A stretch of 64,000 nucleotides of DNA, from the NCBI GenBank assembly GCA_964586455.1, contig CAZPHV010000022.1, positions 9,028-73,027 on the forward strand. The letters run 5' to 3'. The DNA is from Aquimonas sp964586455. Its GTDB lineage: Bacteria > Pseudomonadota > Gammaproteobacteria > Xanthomonadales > Xanthomonadaceae. Under the pieces are notes generated by a model. The model was not told the DNA's origin and searched no databases. It saw only the letters and a program-made list of their open reading frames with translations. Shown piece after piece: positions 44,532 to 52,975 of this stretch (positions within the stretch are counted from its first letter, which is position 1; each line of letters starts with the position of its first letter). The position numbers and the translations under genes are program-made.

Positions 44532-44921
44532 TTGGACGTCGACCCCCGCGAGCGCTACGTCGAAACCCACCTCAGCGTCCACCCTGGCGAGCGCTACCGC
44601 TTCAGCGTCACCGGAAAATGGAAGGACGGCTTCATGTCGCCCTGCGGCCCCGAAGGCTGGGGCGGCGGCGCGCTCACCCGCTTCGCCCGCGTGAAGGGTC
44701 TGCCCTTCTTCCGTCTTTGCGCCAGCATCGGCAAGAACGACCGCACCGCCTTCGCGGTCGACACCACTCAGCCGTGGACAGTCCCAGACATCACCCCACC
44801 CAACGGCGACCGCCGGCGCTACCTGTTCGCCAACGACCTATGGCTGATGTACTGGAACAACAAGCGCCTGGACGAAAGCGAAGGTGGGCCACTGCGGGTG
44901 ACGATCACGCGGCTAGGATGA
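44532..44921 (+). CDS. Small beta-rich protein, unknown function
   Basis: 129 residues from a TTG that directly follows the TGA of the NLR-like gene; AGAGG about eight bases upstream could serve as ribosome site. It reads as a single beta-sandwich: HPGERYRFSVTGKWKDGF, then CGPEGWGGG, SIGKNDRTAFAV, RRYLFANDLWLMYWNN and a final RVTITRLG. The W...G...CGP.G pattern is reminiscent of LecA/PA-IL-like carbohydrate-binding domains, but this is uncertain. By position it is part of the same operon and may be a ligand-binding accessory to the sensor. Confidence 0.6.
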   Translation: MDVDPRERYVETHLSVHPGERYRFSVTGKWKDGFMSPCGPEGWGGGALTRFARVKGLPFFRLCASIGKNDRTAFAVDTTQPWTVPDITPPNGDRRRYLFANDLWLMYWNNKRLDESEGGPLRVTITRLG

Positions 44922-44996
44922 TCCTGGACGACGCCGCAAGGCAGGAGCGAGAGCCCAGCATTGGGGATTCCCTGAGGTAGAGCCCACGATGACCGG

Positions 44997-45563
44997 CTAC
45001 ATCCCCGGTGCCGGCGACTGAAAGATGCGCAGGCTTTCGACGCAACGGTCGATCTCGGCAAAGCGCTGCTCGGCGACGCGCTGGTGTGTTGAGAAGGTGA
45101 TCACCACGCCGATATGGGTGGTCACAGTAGCCAGGTAGCGCGTGTAGTAGTTGGGCACTTCGGACTCGAAGTGCACCGCGTCGACCCAACGGTAGTGGCC
45201 GATGTCGCGGATGCGGTTGGAGTCTACGCGCGCGGCGATCTGGCGGCCGCTGACGTCATCACGCCAGCGTCGTCCTTCGGCAAGATGGGCGAGATAGGCA
45301 TCAAGGTTGTCGTCGTCGTTGCGGTACTTGGCGGTGAGGATGATGAGGGAGTCGCTTGGCCCGTCGCCGGATGGGCGGCAGGTGGTCTCGGTGCCCTCAT
45401 GGCGACAGCGCCAGCCGGCAGGCAGGGCGAACTCGAAGTAGCCGTTGCGATGGTACACGGGGGGTCTTTCCACCAGGGTGTAGGCCAGTAGCATTCCTAT
45501 TGCTGCCAGCGCCGCGGCGGTCAGAATCGAGGCCACCCAGAACATGGGATGCAGCACGATCAC
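44997..45563 (-). CDS. Membrane-anchored protein, unknown function
   Basis: 188 residues. One N-terminal helix (about 7-29, FWVASILTAAALAAIGMLLAYTL) followed by an extracytoplasmic domain with GYFEFALPAGW, a Cys pair and IITFSTH-like strands; this looks like the PsbP/DUF1795-type fold found in periplasmic proteins. It begins with GTG overlapping the TGA of the TIR-TPR gene (GTGA). It is the last gene of a three-gene minus-strand operon and meets the plus-strand cluster tail to tail. Confidence 0.7.
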   Translation of the reverse strand: MIVLHPMFWVASILTAAALAAIGMLLAYTLVERPPVYHRNGYFEFALPAGWRCRHEGTETTCRPSGDGPSDSLIILTAKYRNDDDNLDAYLAHLAEGRRWRDDVSGRQIAARVDSNRIRDIGHYRWVDAVHFESEVPNYYTRYLATVTTHIGVVITFSTHQRVAEQRFAEIDRCVESLRIFQSPAPGM

Positions 45564-47158
45564 GGTGCGGAGCCCCCGTTGGCCGCATGCAGGCTACGCT
45601 GAAGATGTTCGACTTCTGCACGCGCGCCTTCGCCAAGCTCAGCGTCGCGGAGCAGGGGCGCAAGCAACTGCAGTGCGGCGTCCACCTGATCCTTCGCATC
45701 GGAGTGACTGCCTTGGTGGCGCAGGGCCGTGGCCAGCAAGTGCAGCGCGCGAATCCGCTGCAGTGCGAAGGAATGATCCTTCGGCGCTTGCTCCGCGAGT
45801 GAGGCCAATGACCGCAATGACTCCTCGACCAAACCGATGGCAGGCTCCGCCTGCCCAAGCTCGCCAAGATGAAGGGCGGCAAGTGCGAGCTGATAGCTGG
45901 CGAGCTCGAACCGGGACACGTTGGCGTGCTCAGGATCCAGCGAAGCCGCCTGCGTCGTCCGCAGCTCGATACTTCGCTCCAACAGCGCCTGCAGGCCGGG
46001 CCAGTCGCGGCGCGCGTACAACAGGTCGAACTTGCGCTGCATGGTGATTGCGTGCGACTCGCGCAGCTTGGCGTCTTCAGGCCAGACTCGGGAGCCGTCC
46101 TCCGTTGCCTGCAGAAGCCTATCCAACCAAGGCTCAGCGGCCGTTGGCGATTCCATCGCGCTCAAGCGGTAGCTATCGTCGAGCGCGCGCAGCAGGGCCA
46201 GACTCAGCGAGTGGTCGGGCGCTTCCTGCCGACGCACGCGCTCGCTCAGCGCCCCCGCAGCATTGCTCATCATGTCGACGGCGGGCTTGATCTGTCCCCG
46301 ATCCGCCAACACGCGGGCGCGCTCGCTGAGGCAAATGGTTTCCCTGTTGGGTTCCAGCTCGCGCCGTCCGCGCGCCAAACCCTGCAGCATGTCGCATTGG
46401 GTCATCAGCATTTCGGCGCGCATTTCGGCGTGCTCGCCCTCGGTGTCGATGCTGTCAACGCGCGTGATGATTCCGCCGAGGGCGAACAGGCTGCGGTCAA
46501 CCGCGATGTTGGCCTGATAACTCTGGTACAGCGCATACGACGACAGTGCGACGGCGAAGGTGAGGGCACCGGCGCCAATACCAGCGAACGCGGCGATGCG
46601 CTTGCGCCTGGCCTTCTCTGCGCGGCGAGCAATCTCGTCAAAGGGTAGACCCAATAGTCCGGCCACCACCTTCGCCAAGGCTCGCGCTTTGCCGTCGCCG
46701 GCTTCACGCGCATCAGCCGCGAGGGGTTCCGATGCCGCCAGCCCCAAGCCACTGTCGTCCCGCTGTGCAGCCAATAGCGCAGGAGGAAAGCAGCTCTGCA
46801 GCGGATCGCGTGGATCGCCCGCGACGATGATGGGAACTACACGGTTAGCGCGACCAAGGGCAATGAATAGTCGAATCTCTTCATTGACGTAGGCGCTGGC
46901 CGCCGCCTGCGGCGAACACACCACCACCAGGCATTCGGACGCTTGCAACGCAGCGACGGTTGCTTCCGCGAGCGATGCGCCACCCGCGAAGTCGTCGCGA
47001 TCACGAAATACCGGCCTCAATGATGGAGGTACTTCACCATGCCGCGTAACCCGGCCCACCAGCTCACGCGGCACCCGCCAGCCTTCGAGCTGCCGATGAA
47101 TCCATTGTGCAATGGCCAAATCGCGGTGGCTGTAGGAAATGAAGGCCCGGTAGCGCAT
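45560..47158 (-). CDS. TIR - transmembrane - TPR-like protein
   Basis: 532 residues. TIR domain 1-180: YRAFISYSHRD (3-13), FRDRDDF (51-57), ECLVVVCSP and Glu93/94 in VNEEIRLFI as candidate catalytic residue. A basic linker (RRAEKARRKR) is followed by one membrane helix (about 189-212). Residues 215-532 are helical, TPR-like, and would lie outside the cytoplasm. So the predicted topology is cytoplasmic TIR, outer sensor. It starts eight bases after the stop of the upstream TIR gene. ATG at 47158; ribosome site weak. Confidence 0.86.
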   Translation of the reverse strand: MRYRAFISYSHRDLAIAQWIHRQLEGWRVPRELVGRVTRHGEVPPSLRPVFRDRDDFAGGASLAEATVAALQASECLVVVCSPQAAASAYVNEEIRLFIALGRANRVVPIIVAGDPRDPLQSCFPPALLAAQRDDSGLGLAASEPLAADAREAGDGKARALAKVVAGLLGLPFDEIARRAEKARRKRIAAFAGIGAGALTFAVALSSYALYQSYQANIAVDRSLFALGGIITRVDSIDTEGEHAEMRAEMLMTQCDMLQGLARGRRELEPNRETICLSERARVLADRGQIKPAVDMMSNAAGALSERVRRQEAPDHSLSLALLRALDDSYRLSAMESPTAAEPWLDRLLQATEDGSRVWPEDAKLRESHAITMQRKFDLLYARRDWPGLQALLERSIELRTTQAASLDPEHANVSRFELASYQLALAALHLGELGQAEPAIGLVEESLRSLASLAEQAPKDHSFALQRIRALHLLATALRHQGSHSDAKDQVDAALQLLAPLLRDAELGEGARAEVEHLQRSLHAANGGSAP

Positions 47159-47166
47159 GCGCGGTC

Positions 47167-48489
47167 CTAAAGTTCCCCTACCAACCAGACGCTTTGTTCA
47201 ACCTGATTGCCGCCCTCGATCAACGCCTCTTGGCTCAGGTCGGTGGCGAACACGCAGGACTCGAAGCGGCTGTTGCGAAACCACTGCGGCTTGAAATGCC
47301 CATCAAAATGAGTGCGTTTGAAGATTACGCCATCGAACAGAATTTCTTGTTCGGGCTCAGCGAGGTCCATCACGTTCGCGGGGGGCGGCGGACGGGTCTG
47401 GCTGATCCAGCTGTCCTCGAAAAGCGTGAAAGCGGGCGTCAGCATGCGTTCGTTGGCCGGCGTCGAAGCGAAGCGCACGCCGGCGTGGCCGCTTAGATCC
47501 ATCTGCGCACCGCGAAACCGCACATCCCGAAACTCGACATCAAGCAACTGCGTGCCGTCGATGCGAAGGAACCACGCGTCGCTGTCGATGACGCTCACGC
47601 CCAGCAGCGTGAGGCCATGCTCGCCATCGGTTGGGCCGGGGCCGAGCACGATGCCGGCGATGGTCGAGCGTTCGACTTGGAGCCCTTTTATCGATCCCCG
47701 CTGGTAGCTGGTGTTGCTCCACAGCGCCTCGCGGACGCGCCCATCCTGCCACTCGATGCTGGGCACGGAGCGACGCCACTCGCGCTCACGACCTTCACGC
47801 AGGGCTGACAGCGCTTGCCAGGCATTGTGTCGAACAGCCGGTGGCTGGGTGGCGTCGCTATCCAGACGCTGCAGCAACGGTGCCAACGCCGGATCGGAAG
47901 CTGCCGGTGCCAACACGCGATCCAACTCACGTCGCGACCACATCTGACTAGATGCAGCGATGGCGTCGCGGACCTCTGTACGCCTAGCCGCAGCCTCGAC
48001 GCGGTCCATTCGAAAAACCGCAAGCGAGGCCAGCATCGCCGCGAGTATCAGCGCCAACCCCCAAGGCGCACTGCGCCGAATCGCTGCCACCATCTGCCGC
48101 CGACGCGCGCGAACAATCTGCGCCCCTAGAGACGGCGGCTCATTGCCGAACCAGTCGATCATCTGCGTGTCACGAAGGAGTCGCGTCAGTGCATCTGGAA
48201 ATTGCGCATCTGCAACACGCCTGACCACCGCCACAGGCAGCCCCAAGGCCAGCGCCCGCTGAACCTCCGCCTGGCACCAACTGCTGGCGGCCGATTCCCT
48301 GGTCAACAGGCAAACCAGCCCATCGCAACGCGCCAGCTCGCGTGCCAAGCCCTGAACGAAGTCGTCCGCAACCAATAGCTCGCTGCGGTCCAGCCAAACG
48401 CGGCAGTTGGCCCCAATTAACCCAGCTGCAAGGCGATCCGCGTCGAGGTGATCGACGCGGGCGTAGGTCAGGAAGAGGCGGGGTTTCAC
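47167..48489 (-). CDS. TIR - transmembrane - pentapeptide-like protein
   Basis: 440 residues. TIR domain 1-130: RLFLTYARVD (4-13), CRVWLDRSELL and Glu75 in WCQAEVQRAL. One membrane helix about 140-160 (WGLALILAAMLASLAVF). The C-terminal 180 residues have pentapeptide-like lines (LLDVEFRDVRFRGAQMDLSG, FDGVIFKRTHFDGHF) suggesting a right-handed beta-helix. The start is GTG with GGAG nine bases before it. It is the promoter-proximal gene of the minus-strand set. Its sister gene has the same TIR-helix plan but a TPR tail. Confidence 0.85.
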   Translation of the reverse strand: MKPRLFLTYARVDHLDADRLAAGLIGANCRVWLDRSELLVADDFVQGLARELARCDGLVCLLTRESAASSWCQAEVQRALALGLPVAVVRRVADAQFPDALTRLLRDTQMIDWFGNEPPSLGAQIVRARRRQMVAAIRRSAPWGLALILAAMLASLAVFRMDRVEAAARRTEVRDAIAASSQMWSRRELDRVLAPAASDPALAPLLQRLDSDATQPPAVRHNAWQALSALREGREREWRRSVPSIEWQDGRVREALWSNTSYQRGSIKGLQVERSTIAGIVLGPGPTDGEHGLTLLGVSVIDSDAWFLRIDGTQLLDVEFRDVRFRGAQMDLSGHAGVRFASTPANERMLTPAFTLFEDSWISQTRPPPPANVMDLAEPEQEILFDGVIFKRTHFDGHFKPQWFRNSRFESCVFATDLSQEALIEGGNQVEQSVWLVGEL

Positions 48490-48844
48490 TGCTGAAGTCT
48501 CCGTGGAGAGGGGGGCAGCTTGGACCTGTCGTCAGAACAGCGCTCCCCAAATTTTACGACCGCATCCACTCGTTCTCGCCGATCATGATTCCTACTGCAT
48601 CAACATCAAGACCAACAACAAGATCAACATCGCCTTAAGTTGTCTCACGCCGATCAATTTCTTCTCGCTCGAACATCCGGATGCGGCTACGCACGTCGGC
48701 GATCCCCGGATTCGCGCGGTTCGCGCACTGGAGCGGCCGGATACGTCAGCCCATAAACGGCATAGGAGATGGGCCTGACCGTCTTCGGGCGGACAGGCCC
48801 GCCAGTGGAGTTTTCATCGCAGGGTTGCATCGCTAGACTGCGGG
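48490..48844. other. Intergenic stretch, AT-richer, no clear gene
   Basis: Between the start of the TIR-membrane operon and the end of the glycosyltransferase operon. It includes a short AT-rich part (about 48540-48670) that may hold the promoter of the TIR operon. A weak inverted repeat (GGCGG / CCGCC) near 48790-48806 could end the glycosyltransferase transcript but has no T-run. A 91-codon plus-strand frame here looks non-coding. Confidence 0.45.
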
Positions 48845-50116
48845 TCAGATCCGCAGCAGTTCAATGACGCGCGCCTGCAGTCGTGACTCCGCCAGCGCCG
48901 GGCCCCGGGCATCGAAGAAGCAGTCCGGCTGCAAGCCTTGCGCTTCATCGAGCACGCGCTGCAGCGCCGCACCCAACTCCCGCGGGTGGCGCAGGCGTAC
49001 GCCCACCCCCGCCGCCTCAAGCCGCGCCGCATGATCGAACTGGTCGTAGTCTTGCGGCAGCACCAGCTGCGGAGTGCTGGCGCGCAGGCATTCCCACAGC
49101 ACGCCGGCGCCACCGTGGTGGACCACGGCCTGCATGCGGGGGATCCAGCTGGGGTAGTCGACCCAGGCGTGTTGCTGCAGCTGACCGAGCGACGCGGCGG
49201 GTGCCTGCGCGGCTGTGGGCGGGGCGCCATCGAAGCGTCCGGCGCTGAAGTGCAGGCACCACTCGGGATGCGCGGCGGCCACGCGTTCGAGCTCGGCCAC
49301 CAGGGCGGGCTTGGCGAAGTCGAGATGGGTGCCGAGGCTGATCAGGATCTGCGGGCGCGTGTCTTCGATTGGCGGCGGTGACGGCCCGGTAGCGGGCGGG
49401 CTCCACAGCAGCGGGCCGATGAAGTCGACGCTGGCCGGCCAGCGCCGCTCGAACTCGAACTCGCGCAGGCCCAGTGCCAGGATTCGTTGCGGCGAGTACG
49501 CGGCCTCGCTGCCGTCATCGCGGTAGAGGCCCTCGAAGCCAAGTGCGCGCAGCCGGCGCGCGTACAGCTGCCCGATCATCCGCTTGAAGCCACGCACTGC
49601 CAGCGCGGCGCTGCGGTCACGCAGCTGCCCCAGCCAGTCGTGGCCGGGACGCCAGCCGCCCAGATAGGCGGGTGGGCCGCCCGGGGCTTCGATCACGCAG
49701 GGGGAGGGGTGCGAAGTCCACCAGGGAATTCCGTTGCTGAGCGCGATCGGCCCGGCCACGGCCAGGGTGAAGTCGGCGATCAGCAGATTGGGGCGTTCAC
49801 TGGCATAACGTTGGCGCAGCGCGGCGGCGAAGGCTTCGAGCAGGCCCAGGCTGGCGTCGAACTGGGCTCGCAGACGCAGCGGGTTGGAACCGACCCGGTG
49901 CGGCGGATCCGTAATCGCGCGCAGACGGGCATCGACATCGGGTAGCACGACCTCGCCCCGCAGGCCGGCCAGGCGGATGCGCGCCTGCGCGGCTTCGGTA
50001 CTCAGCACGCGCACCTCGGCCAGATCGTTCAGCGCCCGACCCATGGCGAGAACGGGATGCAGATGGCCGGCGAAGGGAGGTGCCAGCAGGTCGATGCGCG
50101 GGCGGCTGCGGCTCAT
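48845..50116 (-). CDS. GT1-family (UGT/MGT-like) glycosyltransferase
   Basis: 423 residues with the GT-B plan. N-terminal acceptor domain begins LLAPPFAGHLHPVLAMGRAL with the catalytic-type His in GHLHP; the nucleotide-sugar domain has ISLGTHL and the signature HHGGAGVLWECLRASTPQLVLPQ (about 345-367, HGGAG core). It should transfer a sugar from UDP- or dTDP-sugar to a lipid or small molecule. It is the last gene of a six-gene minus-strand operon and overlaps the previous gene by ATGA. Confidence 0.88.
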   Translation of the reverse strand: MSRSRPRIDLLAPPFAGHLHPVLAMGRALNDLAEVRVLSTEAAQARIRLAGLRGEVVLPDVDARLRAITDPPHRVGSNPLRLRAQFDASLGLLEAFAAALRQRYASERPNLLIADFTLAVAGPIALSNGIPWWTSHPSPCVIEAPGGPPAYLGGWRPGHDWLGQLRDRSAALAVRGFKRMIGQLYARRLRALGFEGLYRDDGSEAAYSPQRILALGLREFEFERRWPASVDFIGPLLWSPPATGPSPPPIEDTRPQILISLGTHLDFAKPALVAELERVAAAHPEWCLHFSAGRFDGAPPTAAQAPAASLGQLQQHAWVDYPSWIPRMQAVVHHGGAGVLWECLRASTPQLVLPQDYDQFDHAARLEAAGVGVRLRHPRELGAALQRVLDEAQGLQPDCFFDARGPALAESRLQARVIELLRI

Positions 50117-50781
50117 GCGGTGCTTGATTCGGGTTGTCCGTCGCAGCGCCCATCGTGGCTCGACTCAGCGGCGGCTACATGGCGCGTATCGCCGCGCAGC
50201 CAGTCAAGCTCGGTGCAGAGGGCGGCCAGCACCGCCGCGCGGGCCTGGGCCTGCTGCAGGTAGTCCATATGGCCACAGTCCAGCGCCTGCACTGCCACCC
50301 TGTCGGGCGCGAGGGCACGCGGGCCGAGCAGCCGTGAGATCCAGTCGCGACGCCCCCGCAGCAGGTGGCCCTGGATCGCAGTCGGCCAGCTGGGGCCGAC
50401 CGCACCGTAGGCGATCACGCGGATCCGCGAACGCTGATCGGGATCGACCTCGCGCAGCAGTGCATCGAGCAGGCTCAGCCCGCAGCTGCCGACCAGGAGC
50501 AGGCTTCGCGGGGCCTGTAGCAGCCGGGCGCGTGCGATCGACAGCGCCGGCTCGTCGCCGCGCAGCGCCGCGCGGTACTGGCGCGCATTGGCGAGGCTGG
50601 CCCGCCACAGCGGCACCGCACGCCAGTCCGCGCTATCGGTACTCCAGGGATAGTTCAGGCTCAGACAGTCGATGTCCTGTGCCTGCGGCTGCAGTTCGGT
50701 CAGCAGCCCGGCCTGCAGCGGCGACAGCGCGCAGCGTTCGGGATCGCTCTGGCCGGTGAGGAAGGCGATGCGCGGCTTCAC
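50113..50781 (-). CDS. Unknown protein, possible alpha/beta hydrolase fold
   Basis: 222 residues. Starts RIAFLTGQSD and has a hydrophobic strand then GSCGLSLLDALL, which resembles a nucleophile elbow (G-x-C/S-x-G-like) of alpha/beta hydrolases, plus VAVQALDCGHMDYL near residue 183, where Asp and His could complete a triad. No signal peptide. It overlaps both neighbours by four bases (ATGA) and so is clearly part of the operon between the GT2 and GT1 genes. I infer a tailoring or thioesterase-like role only weakly. Confidence 0.6.
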   Translation of the reverse strand: MKPRIAFLTGQSDPERCALSPLQAGLLTELQPQAQDIDCLSLNYPWSTDSADWRAVPLWRASLANARQYRAALRGDEPALSIARARLLQAPRSLLLVGSCGLSLLDALLREVDPDQRSRIRVIAYGAVGPSWPTAIQGHLLRGRRDWISRLLGPRALAPDRVAVQALDCGHMDYLQQAQARAAVLAALCTELDWLRGDTRHVAAAESSHDGRCDGQPESSTA

Positions 50782-52004
50782 CGGATTTCCTCGAAATCGT
50801 CGCTGGCGCGCACGCGGTAGCGGTGCTGGCGCCAGACGATGCGCGCATCCAGCGCGGCGTGCAGCGCATGCAGGGGAACCAACACCAGCAACAGCAGCGA
50901 CAACATCGGCTGCGCGCGCGGTGCGCCCTGCGTGCAGGCCTGCTGCAGCGCCCAGCGACCGAACACGTGCATGCCAATCGCCGCTGCCGCGAGCAGGCCG
51001 CCTGCGGTACTGGGCGCCAGCAGCAGGCCGACCCCAGCCAGTACCGGCAGCAGCTGCGGCAGGCCCAGCTCGAGCAGCAGGCCGAGACGCCGGGCGGGTG
51101 GCTGCCGGCGCAGCAGCAGTTGTGTAAACAGCAGCCAGCGGTGCATCTGCCGCACGTAGGCGCGCAGATCGGGCAGGTCGGTGCGCAGCCAGACCGGCTC
51201 GAAGCGCTGCTCGATGCGGCCGCCCGCTGCGCGCACGGCTTCGGCCATCGCCAGGTCGTCGGTGAGATGGCCGAGCTGCGGCGCGAAACCGCCGATTCGC
51301 AACAACGATTCACGCCGGATCAGCCAGCACATGCCGTTCAAACTGAGCGCGCTGCCGCCGCGCACAGAGGCAAGGTAGGTGAGGCCGGCCTGATCGTTGA
51401 CGAAGCGCGCCAAGAGCGCCGCGCCCAGGCCGCCTGCGGCGTTTGATCGGATCAACGCGGGCCAGGGCACCCCGCGGTAGACCGGTAGCGAGGTCGCCAC
51501 CGTTGCGGCGGAACCGGGCAAAACCCCCACCACGACATGACGCAGCGCGCGCAGGCTGGCGGCCGGCAGCTCGGCATCATCGTCCAGCACCAGAACGAAT
51601 TCGCGCCGGCAGTCGGGCAGTGCGCGATCGAGCTTGAACAGCTTCGGGTTGCAGCGTTCCGGGCAAGGCGGATGCAGGCTCAGGCGCACCTGCGCCGTCC
51701 ACTGCGGATGTGCGCTCAAGGCCTGCTGTGCGGCCGTCTGCGCCGGTAGATCATCGGCATCCAGCAGCCAGTGCAGACGTGCGCCGCGGCTGCCCAGTTC
51801 AGCCAGCACGGCGCCCAGCGTTGCCGCGAGATGCGCATCGCCGCTGCGCACGGCCTGCAAGACCTCGATATCGTCGAATCGCCTGTCGGCGGATACGTAG
51901 TTCGCGACACGCAGCTGTGCGCCGCGTCTGCCGAAGGCCAGCGCCTGCCGCAGCAGCTCCACCCCAAGCCAGAGTGCGCACAACGCGATCACCGCGGTGT
52001 TCAC
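50778..52004 (-). CDS. GT2/GT21-like membrane glycosyltransferase
   Basis: 408 residues from a GTG that overlaps the stop of the SDR gene (GTGA); a longer frame exists but would run inside that gene. An N-terminal helix (VIALCALWLGVELL) precedes a GT-A domain with LLDADD (D1), VLVLDDDAEL (D2), GHLTDDLAMAEAV (D3) and the QMHRW (Q/R-x-x-R-W) motif, the set seen in ceramide glucosyltransferase-like GT21/HpnI-type enzymes. Three to four C-terminal helices follow. It likely glycosylates a lipid at the inner membrane. Confidence 0.83.
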   Translation of the reverse strand: MNTAVIALCALWLGVELLRQALAFGRRGAQLRVANYVSADRRFDDIEVLQAVRSGDAHLAATLGAVLAELGSRGARLHWLLDADDLPAQTAAQQALSAHPQWTAQVRLSLHPPCPERCNPKLFKLDRALPDCRREFVLVLDDDAELPAASLRALRHVVVGVLPGSAATVATSLPVYRGVPWPALIRSNAAGGLGAALLARFVNDQAGLTYLASVRGGSALSLNGMCWLIRRESLLRIGGFAPQLGHLTDDLAMAEAVRAAGGRIEQRFEPVWLRTDLPDLRAYVRQMHRWLLFTQLLLRRQPPARRLGLLLELGLPQLLPVLAGVGLLLAPSTAGGLLAAAAIGMHVFGRWALQQACTQGAPRAQPMLSLLLLVLVPLHALHAALDARIVWRQHRYRVRASDDFEEIR

Positions 52005-52975
52005 GCCGGCTGCTCGCGCTGCCAGGCGATGAAGTCGTCCAGGCCTTGCGCCAGAGTCTGCGAAGGCGGGCCCAGCACCTCGACCGCACGGCGGGTGTCG
52101 AAGGTCTTGCTGAAGCAGAGGACATCCACGCCGAAACGGGTCACCGGCGGCTCGCCGCGCAGTGGCAGCACCGTCCACGCCAGCTCTGCCGCGTAAGCCG
52201 CCAGCCGCGCGACGCGGTACGACACTTCGCGCGTGGGCACGGGCAGGTCGAGTCGGCGGAACACGTCGGCCAGAAAATCCTGCATCACCACCGGCTCGCC
52301 GTGGCTGAGGTTGAAGGCGCCGCTCGCGTTCGCATCCAGTGCGGCCCGCAGCATGTAGTCGGTCAGTGCATCAACGCTGATCAGGTCGCCGATGGCGGGC
52401 GGGCCCGCGCGCACGATGCGCGGCAGCTTGCCCTGTCGCGCCGCGTGCAGCAGGCGCGGAAACAGCACGGTATCGCCAGGGCCGAACACCGCGCGCGGAC
52501 GCAGGATGCACCAGGGCCCGGGATAGGCCTGCACCAGCTGTTCGCCGGCCGCCTTGGTTTCGGCATAGGTGTTGGCGTAGTGCGGCCCGATCGGGTCGTC
52601 CTCGCGCATGCCGAGCTGATCACACGGCTGGTAGTGCACCGAGCTGGATGAGATGTAGACCAGCCGCGGTCGACCGATGCGCTCGCAGGCGGCGACTACC
52701 TGCGCGGTGGCCTCGACGTTGTGGCGCTGGTATTCGCTGCGCCGCGCGAACGGCGAGGACAGGGCGGCGGCGTGTATCACCACGTCGGGGATGAACCCCT
52801 CGTGCTCCAGTAGAACTTCGAGCGTGCCCGGTCGGGCCAGATCGAGGCTGCGGTACAGCGGGTCGTGCAGGGCACGCCGGCCAAGCCCAAGCAGCTCCAG
52901 ACCGGGCTGATCACGAAAGCGCTGCAGGAAGCGTCCGCCGATGAAGCCGGAGGCGCCGGTCAACAGGATCCTCAT
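52001..52975 (-). CDS. NAD(P)-dependent epimerase/dehydrogenase (extended SDR)
   Basis: 324 residues. The Rossmann glycine motif TGASGFIGG (6-14), HAAAL (68-72), active-site Ser triad region YISSSSVHY and Y137-x-x-x-K141 in YAETK are all present. The substrate could be a sugar nucleotide or a beta-hydroxyacyl/3-keto intermediate; 3-beta-HSD/OleD-like members reduce ketoacyl products of KAS III-like enzymes, which would fit the neighbouring gene. ATG at 52975 overlaps the MBL gene stop (ATGA). Confidence 0.88.
   Translation of the reverse strand: MRILLTGASGFIGGRFLQRFRDQPGLELLGLGRRALHDPLYRSLDLARPGTLEVLLEHEGFIPDVVIHAAALSSPFARRSEYQRHNVEATAQVVAACERIGRPRLVYISSSSVHYQPCDQLGMREDDPIGPHYANTYAETKAAGEQLVQAYPGPWCILRPRAVFGPGDTVLFPRLLHAARQGKLPRIVRAGPPAIGDLISVDALTDYMLRAALDANASGAFNLSHGEPVVMQDFLADVFRRLDLPVPTREVSYRVARLAAYAAELAWTVLPLRGEPPVTRFGVDVLCFSKTFDTRRAVEVLGPPSQTLAQGLDDFIAWQREQPA

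Noticed and set aside
48503..48778. 91-codon plus-strand frame in the AT-richer gap
   Set aside because: No ribosome site and no recognisable pattern; it covers the likely promoter of the TIR operon.
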